NCBI RefSeq assembly: GCF_014323665.1 | Contig: NZ_JABVEB010000054.1 | Span: 1 to 36,753, forward strand | DNA: 36,753 nt | Direction: 5' to 3' | Source of the DNA: Actinomadura sp. HBU206391 | Lineage (GTDB): Bacteria > Actinomycetota > Actinomycetes > Streptosporangiales > Streptosporangiaceae | Part shown: positions 1 to 10,059 of the stretch, piece after piece | Layout of the letters: every line of letters starts with the position of its first letter | Numbering within the stretch: the stretch's first letter is position 1 | The notes under the pieces: model-generated | The model's input: only the letters and a program-made list of their open reading frames with translations | What the model was told of the DNA's origin: nothing | The model's database searches: none | Translations under genes and position numbers: made by a program

Positions 1-43
1 TGTCTCCTTGCTCCTACCTTCTACGCCTTCTTTGCTCTGGCGC

Positions 44-2767
44 TCACCGGAGCCTCGCCACGCTGCTGGCGGTGCCGCCGGCCTTGGCGTCGAACGCCAC
101 CGCGAGGACACCCCGGTCGCCCGGCACGGTGATCCTGGAGGTGCCGGCCCTCTTGACCGAGACCTCCCGGCGGCCGAGGATCCCGTCGTCCCAGACATAG
201 GCGTACGCGGTGCCCGGTCCGGTCGCGGTCAGCTTGAACGTCACCGATGAGCCGGTGACCTTCGGTCTACCCGTGATGCGGGCCGTGTCGGATCGCGGTG
301 CGGCCGGCCCGGCGGCCAGCGGGACGCCGGTCTCGGCCGCCTGGATGATCGACTCTGGCGAGTTCACGCTGAGGGCCACGTCGGTCGGCATCACCGGCGG
401 CGGCGCCTCGGTCGGCTGGTCGGCCGGCGGCGTGTACCCGGGGAGTACGGTCTGGCCCCAGCGGTAGGGATCGCCCTGGACGCCACCCCAGGTCGACCAG
501 CCGATCCGGGTCTGACCGGTCTTGTCCTGGGTGTCGGAGTCGTACACGAAGATGTTCAGCCCGAGGTGCGCCGGGTCGACCGCGGCCGGCAGGTCCGCGA
601 ACGGGATCTTCGCCTCGACGGTGTAGCCGGTGTAGGGCTGCGACATCGTCGAGGCCACCTGCATCCCCGGCGCCGTCTCGGCGCCCGGACCCTGATGGTT
701 GTCGGCATCGCGTTCGAAGCAGGGCTTCCCGTCGCCCATGACCGGGAAGATCCCGGTCTTGAACGTCGTCGAGGTGTTCTCCGAGCCGCCGCGCGGGTCG
801 ATGGCGATCTCGACCGAGTCGGTGCGCCAGTGCCGCTTGCAGTCGTCGGCCCCGAGCACCGTGCCGAGGGTGTCGTCACGCATCTTGACCAGGACATAGA
901 GGGCGTCGGAGGTCCACGTCACCTTGCCCGTGGCCGAGCAGTCGGCGGCCGAGGCGCACGCCGTGCCCTCCCACAGCCGGGACAGGTCGAGTTCGGGACC
1001 CGGGTACTCGCCGGAGCCCTCGGCGCCGTCCACGGCCGGTGCCGTACCGGCCTTGGCGAGGCTCGCCACCGGCACGAGGTTCAGCGCGGCCTTCCGCACG
1101 TCGGGCGCGCCGCCGGACGAGTTCGTCGTGGTGATCGTGTAGTCGTGGTCACCACCGACCCCACCCTGGTTGGAAGTGGGCAGGGACGTGTCGGTGTTGG
1201 TCACCGAGAAGGTGACCGATCCCTTCGCTCCGGCCGCGAGCTGGTACGGCCTGCTCGCCGGGTCAGCGGCGAAGCCCGCGGGAAGGGTGGGGGTGACCGT
1301 TCCCGACTGGGCGGTGGACGTCTGGTTGGCCAGGTCGACGCGGATCTCACGGGTCTTGCCCGAACCGAGCGGCAGGACGTGCTTCACCCGTCCGGTCAGC
1401 GCCGAAACGCCGGTCTCGGCCGCCCATGAGTTGAAGTCCTCGACGCGGGGGAGCGGCTGCTGCTCCGCGGTGACGGCCGGCTCGATCTCCACCGCCTCGG
1501 CGGTCTGGCCGGAGCCGTGCGCGGTGGTGAGTGCGGCGGTCAGCCGTACCCGGCCGTACGAGGCGTTCTGCGGCGGGGTGACCGTGAAGACCGCCGTCCG
1601 CTCCCGTGACCCGACCGTCCCGAGCTCGCCCGAGCCCTTGACCTGCCAGCCCGCCGGTACCGAGAGCGCGGCCTTGGCGTGGCGGAGCGTCTTGGGCGAG
1701 CTCGCATGTGCCGTCACCTTGACGGCCTGGCCGCCCGCGACGCCGAACGCGTCGGTCGTCAGGTAGAACTCGGCGCCGAGTGGCAGGCCGCCCTGGGCGG
1801 GCGTGAGCGCGCCCTCGAGCATCGCCGTGGGACCGCGCCCGCTCAACGTGTACGGCACCCGGCTGTCGATCTGGGTGAAGAAGTCACAGCCGATCTGGTT
1901 CGGGTCGCTCGGCTGGTCGGGGAAACCGCCCCAGCCCTGGCTCACGTAGGTCCGCTGGGCCTCGCGTTCGACCTGGGCCCAGGTCTTGCCGCCATTGGCC
2001 GGGGAGGCGCGACCGCCCCAGACCCCGGCGACGACCGCGGCGGGGTCGGCCGGAGTGAAGCCGGTGGCGCACGACGGGCCGAGCGGCCCGGTCGCGCCGC
2101 CGGTGTTGAACAGCCGCCCGGCCCGCCACGGCCGCAGGCCCTCCTTGCTGATCTGGTCGGGGAAGGCGCTGGAGTCGGCGGCCAGCAGGTAGGCCTCGGT
2201 GGCCAGCCGCCCCGCCTCCTGGTGGTTGCCGTGCTGACCCGGAACCGGGGCGGGTTCCATGGTCACGATGACCTTGGGCCGGGTCTCGCGGACCACCCGG
2301 ACGACCTTCTCCAGTGACTTCTGGTGGTCCCAGACCTCGGCGGTCAGCGGTTCGCTGACGGTGTAATAGAAGTCGACCTTGTCGAGATAGTGGATGTCCT
2401 CGATCCCGGCCTTGCCGACGGCACGGCGCTCCTCGTTCTCGCGGAGCAGGCCCAGCGCCGGTCCCTCCTCGGTGCCCGCCGCGTTGCCGCCGCCCTCACC
2501 TCGGGTGATCGTGACCACGCCGGTGCGCACGTGGTCGAACTCCTTCCACTGTCCGTACGTCGACAGGCCACCGGCCTCGTCGTCGGGGTGGGCGCCGACG
2601 AACAGCACGTCCAGCGCGCCCTTGGCAGGTGAGCCGCCGGTGTGCGTTGCTTCGGCATGTGGCGCGCCGGAGCGCGGGGCGGCCGTCTGCGCCTGCGCGG
2701 GGAGCGCGGCGAGGCCGGCTCCCACGAGCAGCGCGGACAGCATGACGGGTAGGGCCAGTCTTCGCAT
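44..2767 (-). CDS. Secreted PIG-L family deacetylase with NEW3-like and CBM9-like domains
   Basis: The 907-residue protein probably hydrolyses N-acetyl groups of a sugar or glycoconjugate outside the cell. A Sec signal peptide (residues 1 to about 27, MRRLAL then a hydrophobic core and AQA) is followed by a PIG-L/LmbE domain. That domain has the zinc-binding AHPDDE motif at 59-64 and a later HGNHQEA segment that should supply further metal ligands. The middle holds beta-rich stretches like NEW3 domains, and around 600-800 there is a CBM9-like region (SDALYVLVKM, then TDSVEIAIDP). The start at 2767 is chosen because the signal peptide begins there and AGGAGAG lies just upstream; the frame stays open further upstream inside the permease gene. 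It is the last gene of the sugar operon, 20 bases after the permease stop. The PIG-L family is clear; the substrate is inferred only from context. Confidence 0.88.
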   Translation of the reverse strand: MRRLALPVMLSALLVGAGLAALPAQAQTAAPRSGAPHAEATHTGGSPAKGALDVLFVGAHPDDEAGGLSTYGQWKEFDHVRTGVVTITRGEGGGNAAGTEEGPALGLLRENEERRAVGKAGIEDIHYLDKVDFYYTVSEPLTAEVWDHQKSLEKVVRVVRETRPKVIVTMEPAPVPGQHGNHQEAGRLATEAYLLAADSSAFPDQISKEGLRPWRAGRLFNTGGATGPLGPSCATGFTPADPAAVVAGVWGGRASPANGGKTWAQVEREAQRTYVSQGWGGFPDQPSDPNQIGCDFFTQIDSRVPYTLSGRGPTAMLEGALTPAQGGLPLGAEFYLTTDAFGVAGGQAVKVTAHASSPKTLRHAKAALSVPAGWQVKGSGELGTVGSRERTAVFTVTPPQNASYGRVRLTAALTTAHGSGQTAEAVEIEPAVTAEQQPLPRVEDFNSWAAETGVSALTGRVKHVLPLGSGKTREIRVDLANQTSTAQSGTVTPTLPAGFAADPASRPYQLAAGAKGSVTFSVTNTDTSLPTSNQGGVGGDHDYTITTTNSSGGAPDVRKAALNLVPVASLAKAGTAPAVDGAEGSGEYPGPELDLSRLWEGTACASAADCSATGKVTWTSDALYVLVKMRDDTLGTVLGADDCKRHWRTDSVEIAIDPRGGSENTSTTFKTGIFPVMGDGKPCFERDADNHQGPGAETAPGMQVASTMSQPYTGYTVEAKIPFADLPAAVDPAHLGLNIFVYDSDTQDKTGQTRIGWSTWGGVQGDPYRWGQTVLPGYTPPADQPTEAPPPVMPTDVALSVNSPESIIQAAETGVPLAAGPAAPRSDTARITGRPKVTGSSVTFKLTATGPGTAYAYVWDDGILGRREVSVKRAGTSRITVPGDRGVLAVAFDAKAGGTASSVARLR

Positions 2768-2787
2768 CGACTCTCCTGTTTCGGTCG

Positions 2788-3582
2788 TTACTCCTTGATT
2801 GCCCCCGAGAGCATCCCCGCGATGAAATGCCGCTGAAGAAAGACATAGACGATCACCACCGGGGCGGCGACGATGAGCGCGCCGGCCATGAGCAGCGGAT
2901 AGTCGGTCTGGTGCTGTCCCTGGAAGAACGACAGGCCGAGCGGCGCCGTCCGAAGCCCCTCGTCGGAGTTGATGATCACCAGCGCGAGCAGGAACTCGTT
3001 CCACGTCCACATGGCGGTCAGGACCACCATGGTGAGGATCGCCGGCCGGCCCACGGGCACGAGGATCCGCCACAGCGTTGACCAGCTCGACGCCCCGTCC
3101 ATGCGGGCCGCCTCGATCAGCGAGCGGGGCACGCTGCGGAAATAGGCGCGCATCCAGAAGGTGCCGAACGCCACCGACTGCGCGATCTGCGGCAGCATCA
3201 GCCCGGGCAGGGTGTTGTCGAGGTGCAGGCTGCGCAGGTCGAAGTAGAGCGGGACCACGACGGTCTCACTGGGGATCATCAGCCCGGCGAGGAACAGGTA
3301 GAACAGCGCGTTGGCGCCGGGGAAGTCCATGGTCCCGAGCGCGTAGCCCGACATGATCGACAGCACGGTGGCGACGAGGACCACGCCGACGGCGACGGCG
3401 AGGCTGTTGCGCATGTACGTGCCGAAGTGCCCCTGCCGCCAGGCCTCCCCGAAGGTGGACAGGTCGAGGTCGGGCAGGTGCAGCGCCTGCGCCGCCACGG
3501 CCACCAGCGGGAACAGGGCGAACACGGAAAACACGCTCAGGACCGTGTAGTTGAAGATCCGTTCCGTACGGCCGCTCGTCAT
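2788..3582 (-). CDS. ABC sugar transporter permease (MalG/CUT1 type)
   Basis: This is an inner-membrane permease subunit of a carbohydrate importer, 264 residues long with about six hydrophobic segments. The cytoplasmic EAA loop that contacts the ATPase is visible as SLIEAARMDGASSWSTLWRI, followed by VPVGRPAI. The C-terminus (RHFIAGMLSGAIKE) is the ending typical of MalG-like CUT1 permeases. Its ATG overlaps the stop of the preceding permease by ATGA, so the two are probably translationally coupled. No ATP-binding subunit is encoded in this operon. In actinomycetes such systems commonly share the multitasking ATPase MsiK, which would have to lie elsewhere. Confidence 0.93.
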   Translation of the reverse strand: MTSGRTERIFNYTVLSVFSVFALFPLVAVAAQALHLPDLDLSTFGEAWRQGHFGTYMRNSLAVAVGVVLVATVLSIMSGYALGTMDFPGANALFYLFLAGLMIPSETVVVPLYFDLRSLHLDNTLPGLMLPQIAQSVAFGTFWMRAYFRSVPRSLIEAARMDGASSWSTLWRILVPVGRPAILTMVVLTAMWTWNEFLLALVIINSDEGLRTAPLGLSFFQGQHQTDYPLLMAGALIVAAPVVIVYVFLQRHFIAGMLSGAIKE

Positions 3583-4475
3583 GGCCGGCCCTCCACCAGC
3601 CGGCCGACCCCCACCGTGACGGCGAAGGCGAGCACGGCGATCATGACCCCGATGGCGCAGGCGAGCCCCACCTCACCGGTGTTGAACGTTCGGTTGTACA
3701 CCTCGTACGCGGGCACCTTGGTGGCGTCGCCGGGTCCGCCGCTGGTGGTCAGATAGATCAGGTCGAAGTTCCGCAGCGCCGCGATCGTCGTCAGGGTGAA
3801 CGCCACCGACAGCTCGCGGCGGAGCGCGGGGAGCGTCACCGCGAAGAACTCCCGCAGGGGGCCGGCGCCGTCCACGCGCGCGGCCTCGTACAGCTCCTGG
3901 GGGATCTTCTGCACGCCGGCCGCGAACAGCACCATGGCGAGGCCGATCTCGACCCAGGTGCCGACGAGGCCGACCGACGGCAGCGCGAACGTGAAGTCGC
4001 CCAGCCACCCGCGGGACCAGTCGGGCAGGCCCAGGCCGTGGAGGAACCGCAGGACCCCGTTGATCGGCCCGTTCTCGGAGTACACCCACTGCCAGCCCAC
4101 CGCGACCGCCACCATCGCCACGACCTGGGGCAGGAACATCACCGTGCGGAAGAACGTCAGGCCGCGGATCTTCGTACGCGACATCGCCGCGACGAGCACG
4201 AACGCGATGCAGCAGGGCAGCACCGCATAGAAGATCACCAGGATGAGGGCGTGCAGGAACGCGCCGCGCAGGACGGGATCGGTGAAGGCCTGCCGGTAGT
4301 TGGCCAGCCCGGCCCAGGTGCCGGTGCTGAGGCCGTCCCAGTGGAACAGCGAGATCCACGCACCGTGCAGCAGCGGCCAGAGCAGGAAGGCGGCATAGAT
4401 CACCAGCGCCGGCAGGACGTACAGCCAGCCGATCCGCCGGGGTTCTCCCGGCCCTCCGCGGCGCGTTCTGGTCAC
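3579..4475 (-). CDS. ABC sugar transporter permease (MalF/CUT1 type)
   Basis: This is the partner permease of the importer, 298 residues long and strongly hydrophobic (WLYVLPALVIYAAFLLWPLL near the N-terminus). The EAA loop reads ELYEAARVDGAGPLREFFAV and is followed by LPALR. The start is a GTG at 4475 whose GTGA overlaps the TGA stop of the solute-binding protein gene. The open frame continues upstream through that gene, but only as an out-of-frame shadow. The 3' end overlaps the next permease ATG. The heterodimeric permease pair belongs to the CUT1 class, which usually imports di- or oligosaccharides. Confidence 0.92.
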   Translation of the reverse strand: MTRTRRGGPGEPRRIGWLYVLPALVIYAAFLLWPLLHGAWISLFHWDGLSTGTWAGLANYRQAFTDPVLRGAFLHALILVIFYAVLPCCIAFVLVAAMSRTKIRGLTFFRTVMFLPQVVAMVAVAVGWQWVYSENGPINGVLRFLHGLGLPDWSRGWLGDFTFALPSVGLVGTWVEIGLAMVLFAAGVQKIPQELYEAARVDGAGPLREFFAVTLPALRRELSVAFTLTTIAALRNFDLIYLTTSGGPGDATKVPAYEVYNRTFNTGEVGLACAIGVMIAVLAFAVTVGVGRLVEGRP

Positions 4476-5830
4476 TTCTTCTTCAGGAAGTCGGCGTAGT
4501 CCTTCTGGGCCTTCTCGAGCGCCTCCTGCGGTGTGGCCTTGCCGCCGATCAGCTCCTGCAACGCGCCGCCGAGGACGTCGGGGAAGGTCGGCGTGGCGTT
4601 GTCGAGGTACGGAGTGAGGCCGTCGCTCTGGCTGACCGCGTCCCAGGCCGCGAAGATCTCCTTCTGCAGCGCCGACTCGGGCTGCTTCGTCGGGGGCTTC
4701 AGCGCGGGGAGCAGACCCTGCTCGGTCGCGATGTCCATGGACTCGGGCGAGGTGATGAAGTTGACGTAGGCGGCGGCCACGTCCGGGTGCTTGGACTTCG
4801 AGGTGATCGAGAACGGCAGGCTCTGGCCGCCCATCGTCACCGAGGCTCCGCCGGCCTGCGCGGGCGGCGGCAGCATGAAGCCGACCTTGTCGCCCATCGC
4901 CTTCTCGAGATCGACGGCGAACCACGTGCCGCCGATCAGGAACACGCCCTGGCCCTTGCCGAAGTTGACCGGCGAGTCGTCGTACTTCACGGAGTTGGCG
5001 TTCTTGGTGAGGTATCCCTGCTTGACCCAGTCGGACAGCTTCTGCGCCGCCTGGACGTTGGGTCCGTCGGTCCAGGACCCGCCACGGCCGAAGAACAGGT
5101 TGCGCACCGCGTCCTTGCCGGCGATCTGGTCCTGGATCACGCCGAAGTCATGGATCGCCGGGAACTTGTCCAGGTTGCCGAAGGCGATCGGCAGCTCGCC
5201 CTTGCCCTTGGCGGTGGCGAGGGCGCTCTCGAACTCGGCCCAGGTCTTCGGCTGCTGGATGCCCAGCTCGGACAGCTTGGACTTGTTGTAGTAGACGCCG
5301 ACGATCTCACCCTGGAGCGAGACGCCGTACAGGCTGCCGGAGCCCAGCGTCCGGCCGTCGGTGGTGACGCTGTTGGTCTCGATCAGCCCCTTGGGGAACC
5401 GCTTGCGCCAGCCGTACACGCTGTCGTAGGCGTCGAGCGGCAGCAGCATGCCGGCCTTCACGAAGGCGCCCATGACGGCGTAGCCCTGGTTGGTCTCGAC
5501 GACGTCGGGCGGGCTGTCGCCGGACAGCGCCAGGCGGAGGGTCTTCTGCAGGTCGGGGAACGATCGCGCGACCCTCTTGATCGTGACGTTGGGGTACTTC
5601 TGCTGGAACGCGGTGTTCAGCTTCTCCATCTGCTCGTTCTGGCCGCCGCGGACCTCCTGGTCCCAGACGGTCAGCGTGACGTTCCCGGCCTTGGCGATGT
5701 CGGTGTTGACGGCCGCGGGCGTCTTCGCCGCCGGTCCGGCGTCGTTGCCCGAGCCCGGCGCACAGGCGGTGGCGAGAGTGGCGAGCACCGCCACCCCGAG
5801 CGCCGCCCCTCGCCTGATCAGTTTCGGCAT
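4472..5830 (-). CDS. ABC sugar transporter solute-binding lipoprotein
   Basis: This 452-residue extracellular protein should capture the sugar and deliver it to the two permeases encoded next. A lipoprotein signal is visible: basic MPKLIRRG, a hydrophobic stretch, then LATAC with the modified Cys at 23. The body has the family-1 binding-protein layout: VTLTVWDQEVRGGQNEQ, the NTAFQQKYPNVTI region, and a C-terminal half with AAYVNFITSPESM and FADFLKKK-like lysines at the end. A 76-base gap separates it from the GH4 gene upstream. That gap contains most of one copy of the TGATCA repeat seen again near 26.2-26.5 kb. The ligand cannot be read from sequence. Confidence 0.93.
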   Translation of the reverse strand: MPKLIRRGAALGVAVLATLATACAPGSGNDAGPAAKTPAAVNTDIAKAGNVTLTVWDQEVRGGQNEQMEKLNTAFQQKYPNVTIKRVARSFPDLQKTLRLALSGDSPPDVVETNQGYAVMGAFVKAGMLLPLDAYDSVYGWRKRFPKGLIETNSVTTDGRTLGSGSLYGVSLQGEIVGVYYNKSKLSELGIQQPKTWAEFESALATAKGKGELPIAFGNLDKFPAIHDFGVIQDQIAGKDAVRNLFFGRGGSWTDGPNVQAAQKLSDWVKQGYLTKNANSVKYDDSPVNFGKGQGVFLIGGTWFAVDLEKAMGDKVGFMLPPPAQAGGASVTMGGQSLPFSITSKSKHPDVAAAYVNFITSPESMDIATEQGLLPALKPPTKQPESALQKEIFAAWDAVSQSDGLTPYLDNATPTFPDVLGGALQELIGGKATPQEALEKAQKDYADFLKKK

Positions 5831-5890
5831 GTCGTACGGCTCCTTCTGGTCGATTCACCCGGTCCCGCGGCGTGACCCGTGGTCGGTCGC

Positions 5891-5920
5891 GCGAACAACT
5901 GCATGATCACGGCGGGGGAG
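5891..5920 (+). repeat. Isolated copy of the TGATCA-core repeat, inside the sugar operon
   Basis: The stretch contains AACTGCATGATCACGGC with a GCG-containing left flank and a G-rich right flank. It matches, over about 25 bases, the copies clustered at 26157-26515. It covers the stop codon of the GH4 gene (TGA at 5909-5907 on the minus strand) and most of the gap before the solute-binding protein. The position resembles REP elements between malE and malF in enterobacteria, which affect mRNA stability; that comparison is inference. Confidence 0.8.
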
Positions 5921-7211
5921 TGAACTGGGGGAGATGGGCGGCGTGCGCCGTGAGGCCATCGTGGAGGATCTTCTCGGCGGTGCGCATGCTCGTGATGAAG
6001 GGGTGGGCCATGAGGGCCCGCAGGGCGATGCGTTCGTCACCGGTCGCGGCGGCGTCCGCGGCCAGCCGTTCGTACTCGTGGATCGCGTGGGTGAGGCCGC
6101 GCACGGCACGCGGGAGCTCGCCCATGACCAGGGGCGTCGGGCCCTGGCGGCCGACGACCGACGGCACCTCGACGATCGCGTCCGGCTCCAGCGACGCGAC
6201 GGCGCCCTGGTTGCGGGTGTTGACGATGAACCGGCGCCGTTCGTCGCGGGCGATGGCGCAGATGACGTCGACGGCGAACTCGCCGTGCTCGCCGCCACCG
6301 CGGTCGCGGCTCGGGTCCGGATCGTCCTTGCCCGCCTCGGCGGCGACCTGTGCGTAGTAGCCGGGCAGCATGGCCATGATGTCCTGCGCCCGGGTGGTTC
6401 CGCCGTCCCGGAGCCCCGCCACGACCTCGTCGTGGAAGAAGTAGTACTTCGAGTAGGAGTTGACCAGCAGTCCGAGCGCCTTGCCCGCCTCGGCCATCCG
6501 GGCCGGATCGCGGTGCGGCGTCGCCTCTCCCTGCGCCGCCGAGCCGGCCAGCCGGTCGGCGATGTCGATCTCTTCGCCGTTCAGCCGGACTCGCTCGGCC
6601 CAGGTGCCGTGGTTGGTGCCGATCCAGTCGATCTCCAGCCCCTCGACCGGCAGCCCGAGCAGCTCCGCCCACGTCTCGGTGTCGCCGACCCACTGGTCGC
6701 AGAGCCCGATGATCTTGGCGTCGGAGTAGCGGGCCACCGCGTCGGTGACGACGTTGGTGGGGTTGGTGTAGTTGAGGATCCACGCGTCCGGCGCGACCTC
6801 GGCGAGCGTGCGGGCGATCTCGAGCAGCACCGGTACCGACCGGCAGGCCATGAGGAATCCGCCGGGGCCCACGGTCTCCTGGCCGACGACGCCGTACTTC
6901 AGCGGGATCGACTCGTCCAGGTGCCTGGCGGCGAGCCCGCCGGGGCGGAACGTGGTGAACACGAAGTCGACACCGTCGAGCGCGCGCTTGAGCTCGGTCG
7001 TCGAGGTCACCGTGAACTCGGCGCCCCGGGCGGCGAACATGTTGCGAGCCAGCCGGGTCATGACCTCGAGGTGGCCCGCGTCGAGATCGTAGAAGACCAG
7101 TTCGGCGCCGGCGAGGTCGTCGGCTCTGTGCAGCAGGCCGCGGATGACCCCCGGCATGTACCCGCTGCCGGCGCCGATGACGGCGATGCGGATCGTCATC
7201 GCCCGCGTCAT
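5907..7211 (-). CDS. Glycoside hydrolase family 4 (NAD- and metal-dependent glycosidase)
   Basis: GH4 enzymes cleave alpha- or beta-glycosides, often phosphorylated, by an oxidation-elimination mechanism that needs NAD+ and a divalent metal. The 434-residue protein has the N-terminal dinucleotide fold (IAVIGAGSGYMPGVIRG), the NYTNPTNVVTDA segment, the metal-binding Cys in IIGLCDQW and the His in GTNHGTW. The start at 7211 gives an ATGA overlap with the kinase gene upstream; a second ATG at 7199 is possible. The stop lies inside a dispersed repeat, so the last residues (FTPPP) are repeat-encoded. A kinase and an ABC importer next door suggest the imported glycoside is phosphorylated before or after cleavage. 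Whether it acts on a 6-phospho or a free glycoside cannot be told. Confidence 0.92.
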   Translation of the reverse strand: MTRAMTIRIAVIGAGSGYMPGVIRGLLHRADDLAGAELVFYDLDAGHLEVMTRLARNMFAARGAEFTVTSTTELKRALDGVDFVFTTFRPGGLAARHLDESIPLKYGVVGQETVGPGGFLMACRSVPVLLEIARTLAEVAPDAWILNYTNPTNVVTDAVARYSDAKIIGLCDQWVGDTETWAELLGLPVEGLEIDWIGTNHGTWAERVRLNGEEIDIADRLAGSAAQGEATPHRDPARMAEAGKALGLLVNSYSKYYFFHDEVVAGLRDGGTTRAQDIMAMLPGYYAQVAAEAGKDDPDPSRDRGGGEHGEFAVDVICAIARDERRRFIVNTRNQGAVASLEPDAIVEVPSVVGRQGPTPLVMGELPRAVRGLTHAIHEYERLAADAAATGDERIALRALMAHPFITSMRTAEKILHDGLTAHAAHLPQFTPPP

Positions 7212-8380
7212 TGGTCTCCTCGCAGGGTGGGCTCGGCCCGGGTGATGGCGTTCTCGGCGGCCTCGGGGATGAAGGGCACGACGAAGGCGTACTCCTCCAG
7301 GCGCGAGTCCGGCACCTCGCCCGACTCGCCGAACGACGCGATCTCTCCCCAGCAGGGCGAGCCCAGTGAGCCGCTGTAGTGCCGCACCGACAGACCCGCG
7401 CACAGGTTCGCGAACTTCAGCCGCTCGTGCAGCGGCAGCCCGGCGAGGGTGCCGAAGACGAAACCGGCGGCGAAGACGTCGCCCGCGCCGGTGGGGTCGA
7501 GCGCCTCGACCGGCAGCGCGTCGATCTCGGCCCGCTCGCCGGTGATCGAGTCCAGGGCGATGGCGCCGCGCGCGCCGCGCTTGACCACGACCAGCGGCAC
7601 CCGGCGCGCGAGGGACTCGAGCGCTTCCTCCGGGGAGGTCGACCTCGTGTAGGCCATCGCCTCGACCGCGTTGGGCAGGAAGACGTCGACGTGCTCCAGC
7701 CGGTCGAGCACCTCGGTCGACCAGGTCTCCGCGGGGTCCCAGCCCACGTCGGCGAAGACCTTGGCGCCCGCCCGGCGCATCGTCGTGGCCCACTCCGGCA
7801 CCGGCCGGTCGATGTCGACGAAGCAGGTGCGGGCCCACGGAGCGGTCGGGAAGAGCTCGCGAGCCGACGCCGGCGTCGGCTTGGTGTAGGTGATCATGCT
7901 TCGGTCCGAGTCGTACGCCAGCGAGACCGTCACCGGCGTGGGCCAGCCGGGGACTCGGCGGGACCGGCTGAGGTCGACGCCCTCCTGTTCGGACAGGGTC
8001 CGCCAGAGGTACGACCCGAACATGTCGTCACCGAAGCTGGCGGCGAGGCCGACTCTCAGCCCGAGCCGGCTCATGGCGACGGCGATGTTGGCGATGCCGC
8101 CCGGTGCCGAGCCGAGACCGTCGGTGACCAGCTCCGTGCCGGGCGGCGGCAGGCCCGGCAGCCCGGTGAAGATCATGTCCATGAAGACCTGGCCGGTGAG
8201 GAAGACGTCGAGTTCGGCGCCGTCGTCGTCGCCGTGGAGCCGCTCGCCCACGACCTTCCGCTCCGCACAGGGATCGCCGGTGAACGGCTCAGGCGGCCGG
8301 CCCGGTGGGGAGGGCTCTTCGGCCGGTGGGGGTGGTGTTGCGGGCTGCGCGGACCCTGCTCCGTTCAGAGTGACCGTCAT
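7208..8380 (-). CDS. PfkB/ribokinase-family carbohydrate kinase
   Basis: This is an ATP-dependent sugar or nucleoside kinase of the ribokinase fold, 390 residues long. The substrate-side signature GSAPGGIANIAVAMSRLG and the C-terminal catalytic signature DPTGAGDVFAAGFVFG (anion hole and catalytic Asp) are both intact. The N-terminal 45 or so residues are Pro-rich and unlike the family, so translation might begin later, for example at an internal GTG near GERLHGDD. The ATG at 8380 was chosen for the GGGAG upstream. It is the first gene of the operon, and its stop overlaps the GH4 start by ATGA. The likely role is phosphorylation of the imported sugar or of its cleavage product. Confidence 0.88.
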   Translation of the reverse strand: MTVTLNGAGSAQPATPPPPAEEPSPPGRPPEPFTGDPCAERKVVGERLHGDDDGAELDVFLTGQVFMDMIFTGLPGLPPPGTELVTDGLGSAPGGIANIAVAMSRLGLRVGLAASFGDDMFGSYLWRTLSEQEGVDLSRSRRVPGWPTPVTVSLAYDSDRSMITYTKPTPASARELFPTAPWARTCFVDIDRPVPEWATTMRRAGAKVFADVGWDPAETWSTEVLDRLEHVDVFLPNAVEAMAYTRSTSPEEALESLARRVPLVVVKRGARGAIALDSITGERAEIDALPVEALDPTGAGDVFAAGFVFGTLAGLPLHERLKFANLCAGLSVRHYSGSLGSPCWGEIASFGESGEVPDSRLEEYAFVVPFIPEAAENAITRAEPTLRGDQ

Positions 8381-8899
8381 TGGGCATCTCCCGGTGGGGC
8401 ATGGTGATCGTCCGGTTGAGACGTTACTTATCACAGGGCGATATTTGTCACGTTCCAAAGGTAGCTGTGACCATATCTTGTCCAACATCCGCATTTGACC
8501 ACATGTCATGTGACGTACAGCCATAATCCGGGCTGAGTCAGGGATGCCCCAGGTCAGACACGTTTCGGGTCGTGCTGAAGGGGGGAGGGCGGCTACAGGG
8601 AGGCGTATCCGACCCAAACCTGATCACTGAGTCCCGCCGGGGACGGCCGAGGCCCAGTGGGAGTACCGGACGGCTCGCCAGGGCGAGCGGCCTTCGTGAA
8701 TTCAACCGTAATTGGGCATGGCCTACCGGCGACCACGCTGTTCAGCCTCCGCGCCTTCCCAGGGTGGGTCCGCCCTGACGGTGACCGAGCCGATATGGCG
8801 AGCCCCGTAGACGATCCGGGCCTCGCAGCGCCATGGCCCTGCGGCCGTGCGGTCGAGGCCTCTGTCCGACCGCCTTGCGCGGGCACCGAGGAGGACATG
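8381..8899. other. Divergent intergenic region between the sugar operon and the dehydrogenase gene
   Basis: This 519-base stretch separates two divergent units, and I see no convincing gene in it. The half next to the kinase (8420-8530) is clearly richer in A/T than its surroundings. It contains a perfect inverted repeat CACATG-T-CATGTG at 8500-8512, a plausible operator half-site pair. The half next to the dehydrogenase contains a short hairpin, GCTCGCC at 8673-8679 with GGCGAGC at 8682-8688. No recognisable LacI or GntR box was found. Confidence 0.6.
8425..8451 (-). promoter_or_regulatory. Candidate promoter of the sugar operon
   Basis: On the minus strand GTGACA (8451-8446) and TAAGTA (8430-8425) are separated by 15 bases, a little short for a housekeeping promoter. 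They lie about 45 bases upstream of the kinase ATG in the A/T-richest part of the gap. The inverted repeat at 8500-8512 is about 50 bases further upstream. This rests on pattern and position only. Confidence 0.35.
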
Positions 8900-10030
<1,131 letters not shown>

Positions 10031-10059
10031 ACGCCTGAATGCGGGGTGAGCAGTCAGCT

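Noticed and set aside
8657..8899. N-terminal extension of the formaldehyde-dehydrogenase-like protein by about 80 residues
   Set aside because: The upstream frame is open but unlike the family. The AGGAGG and family N-terminus (MKAVVYHGPR) place the start at 8900.
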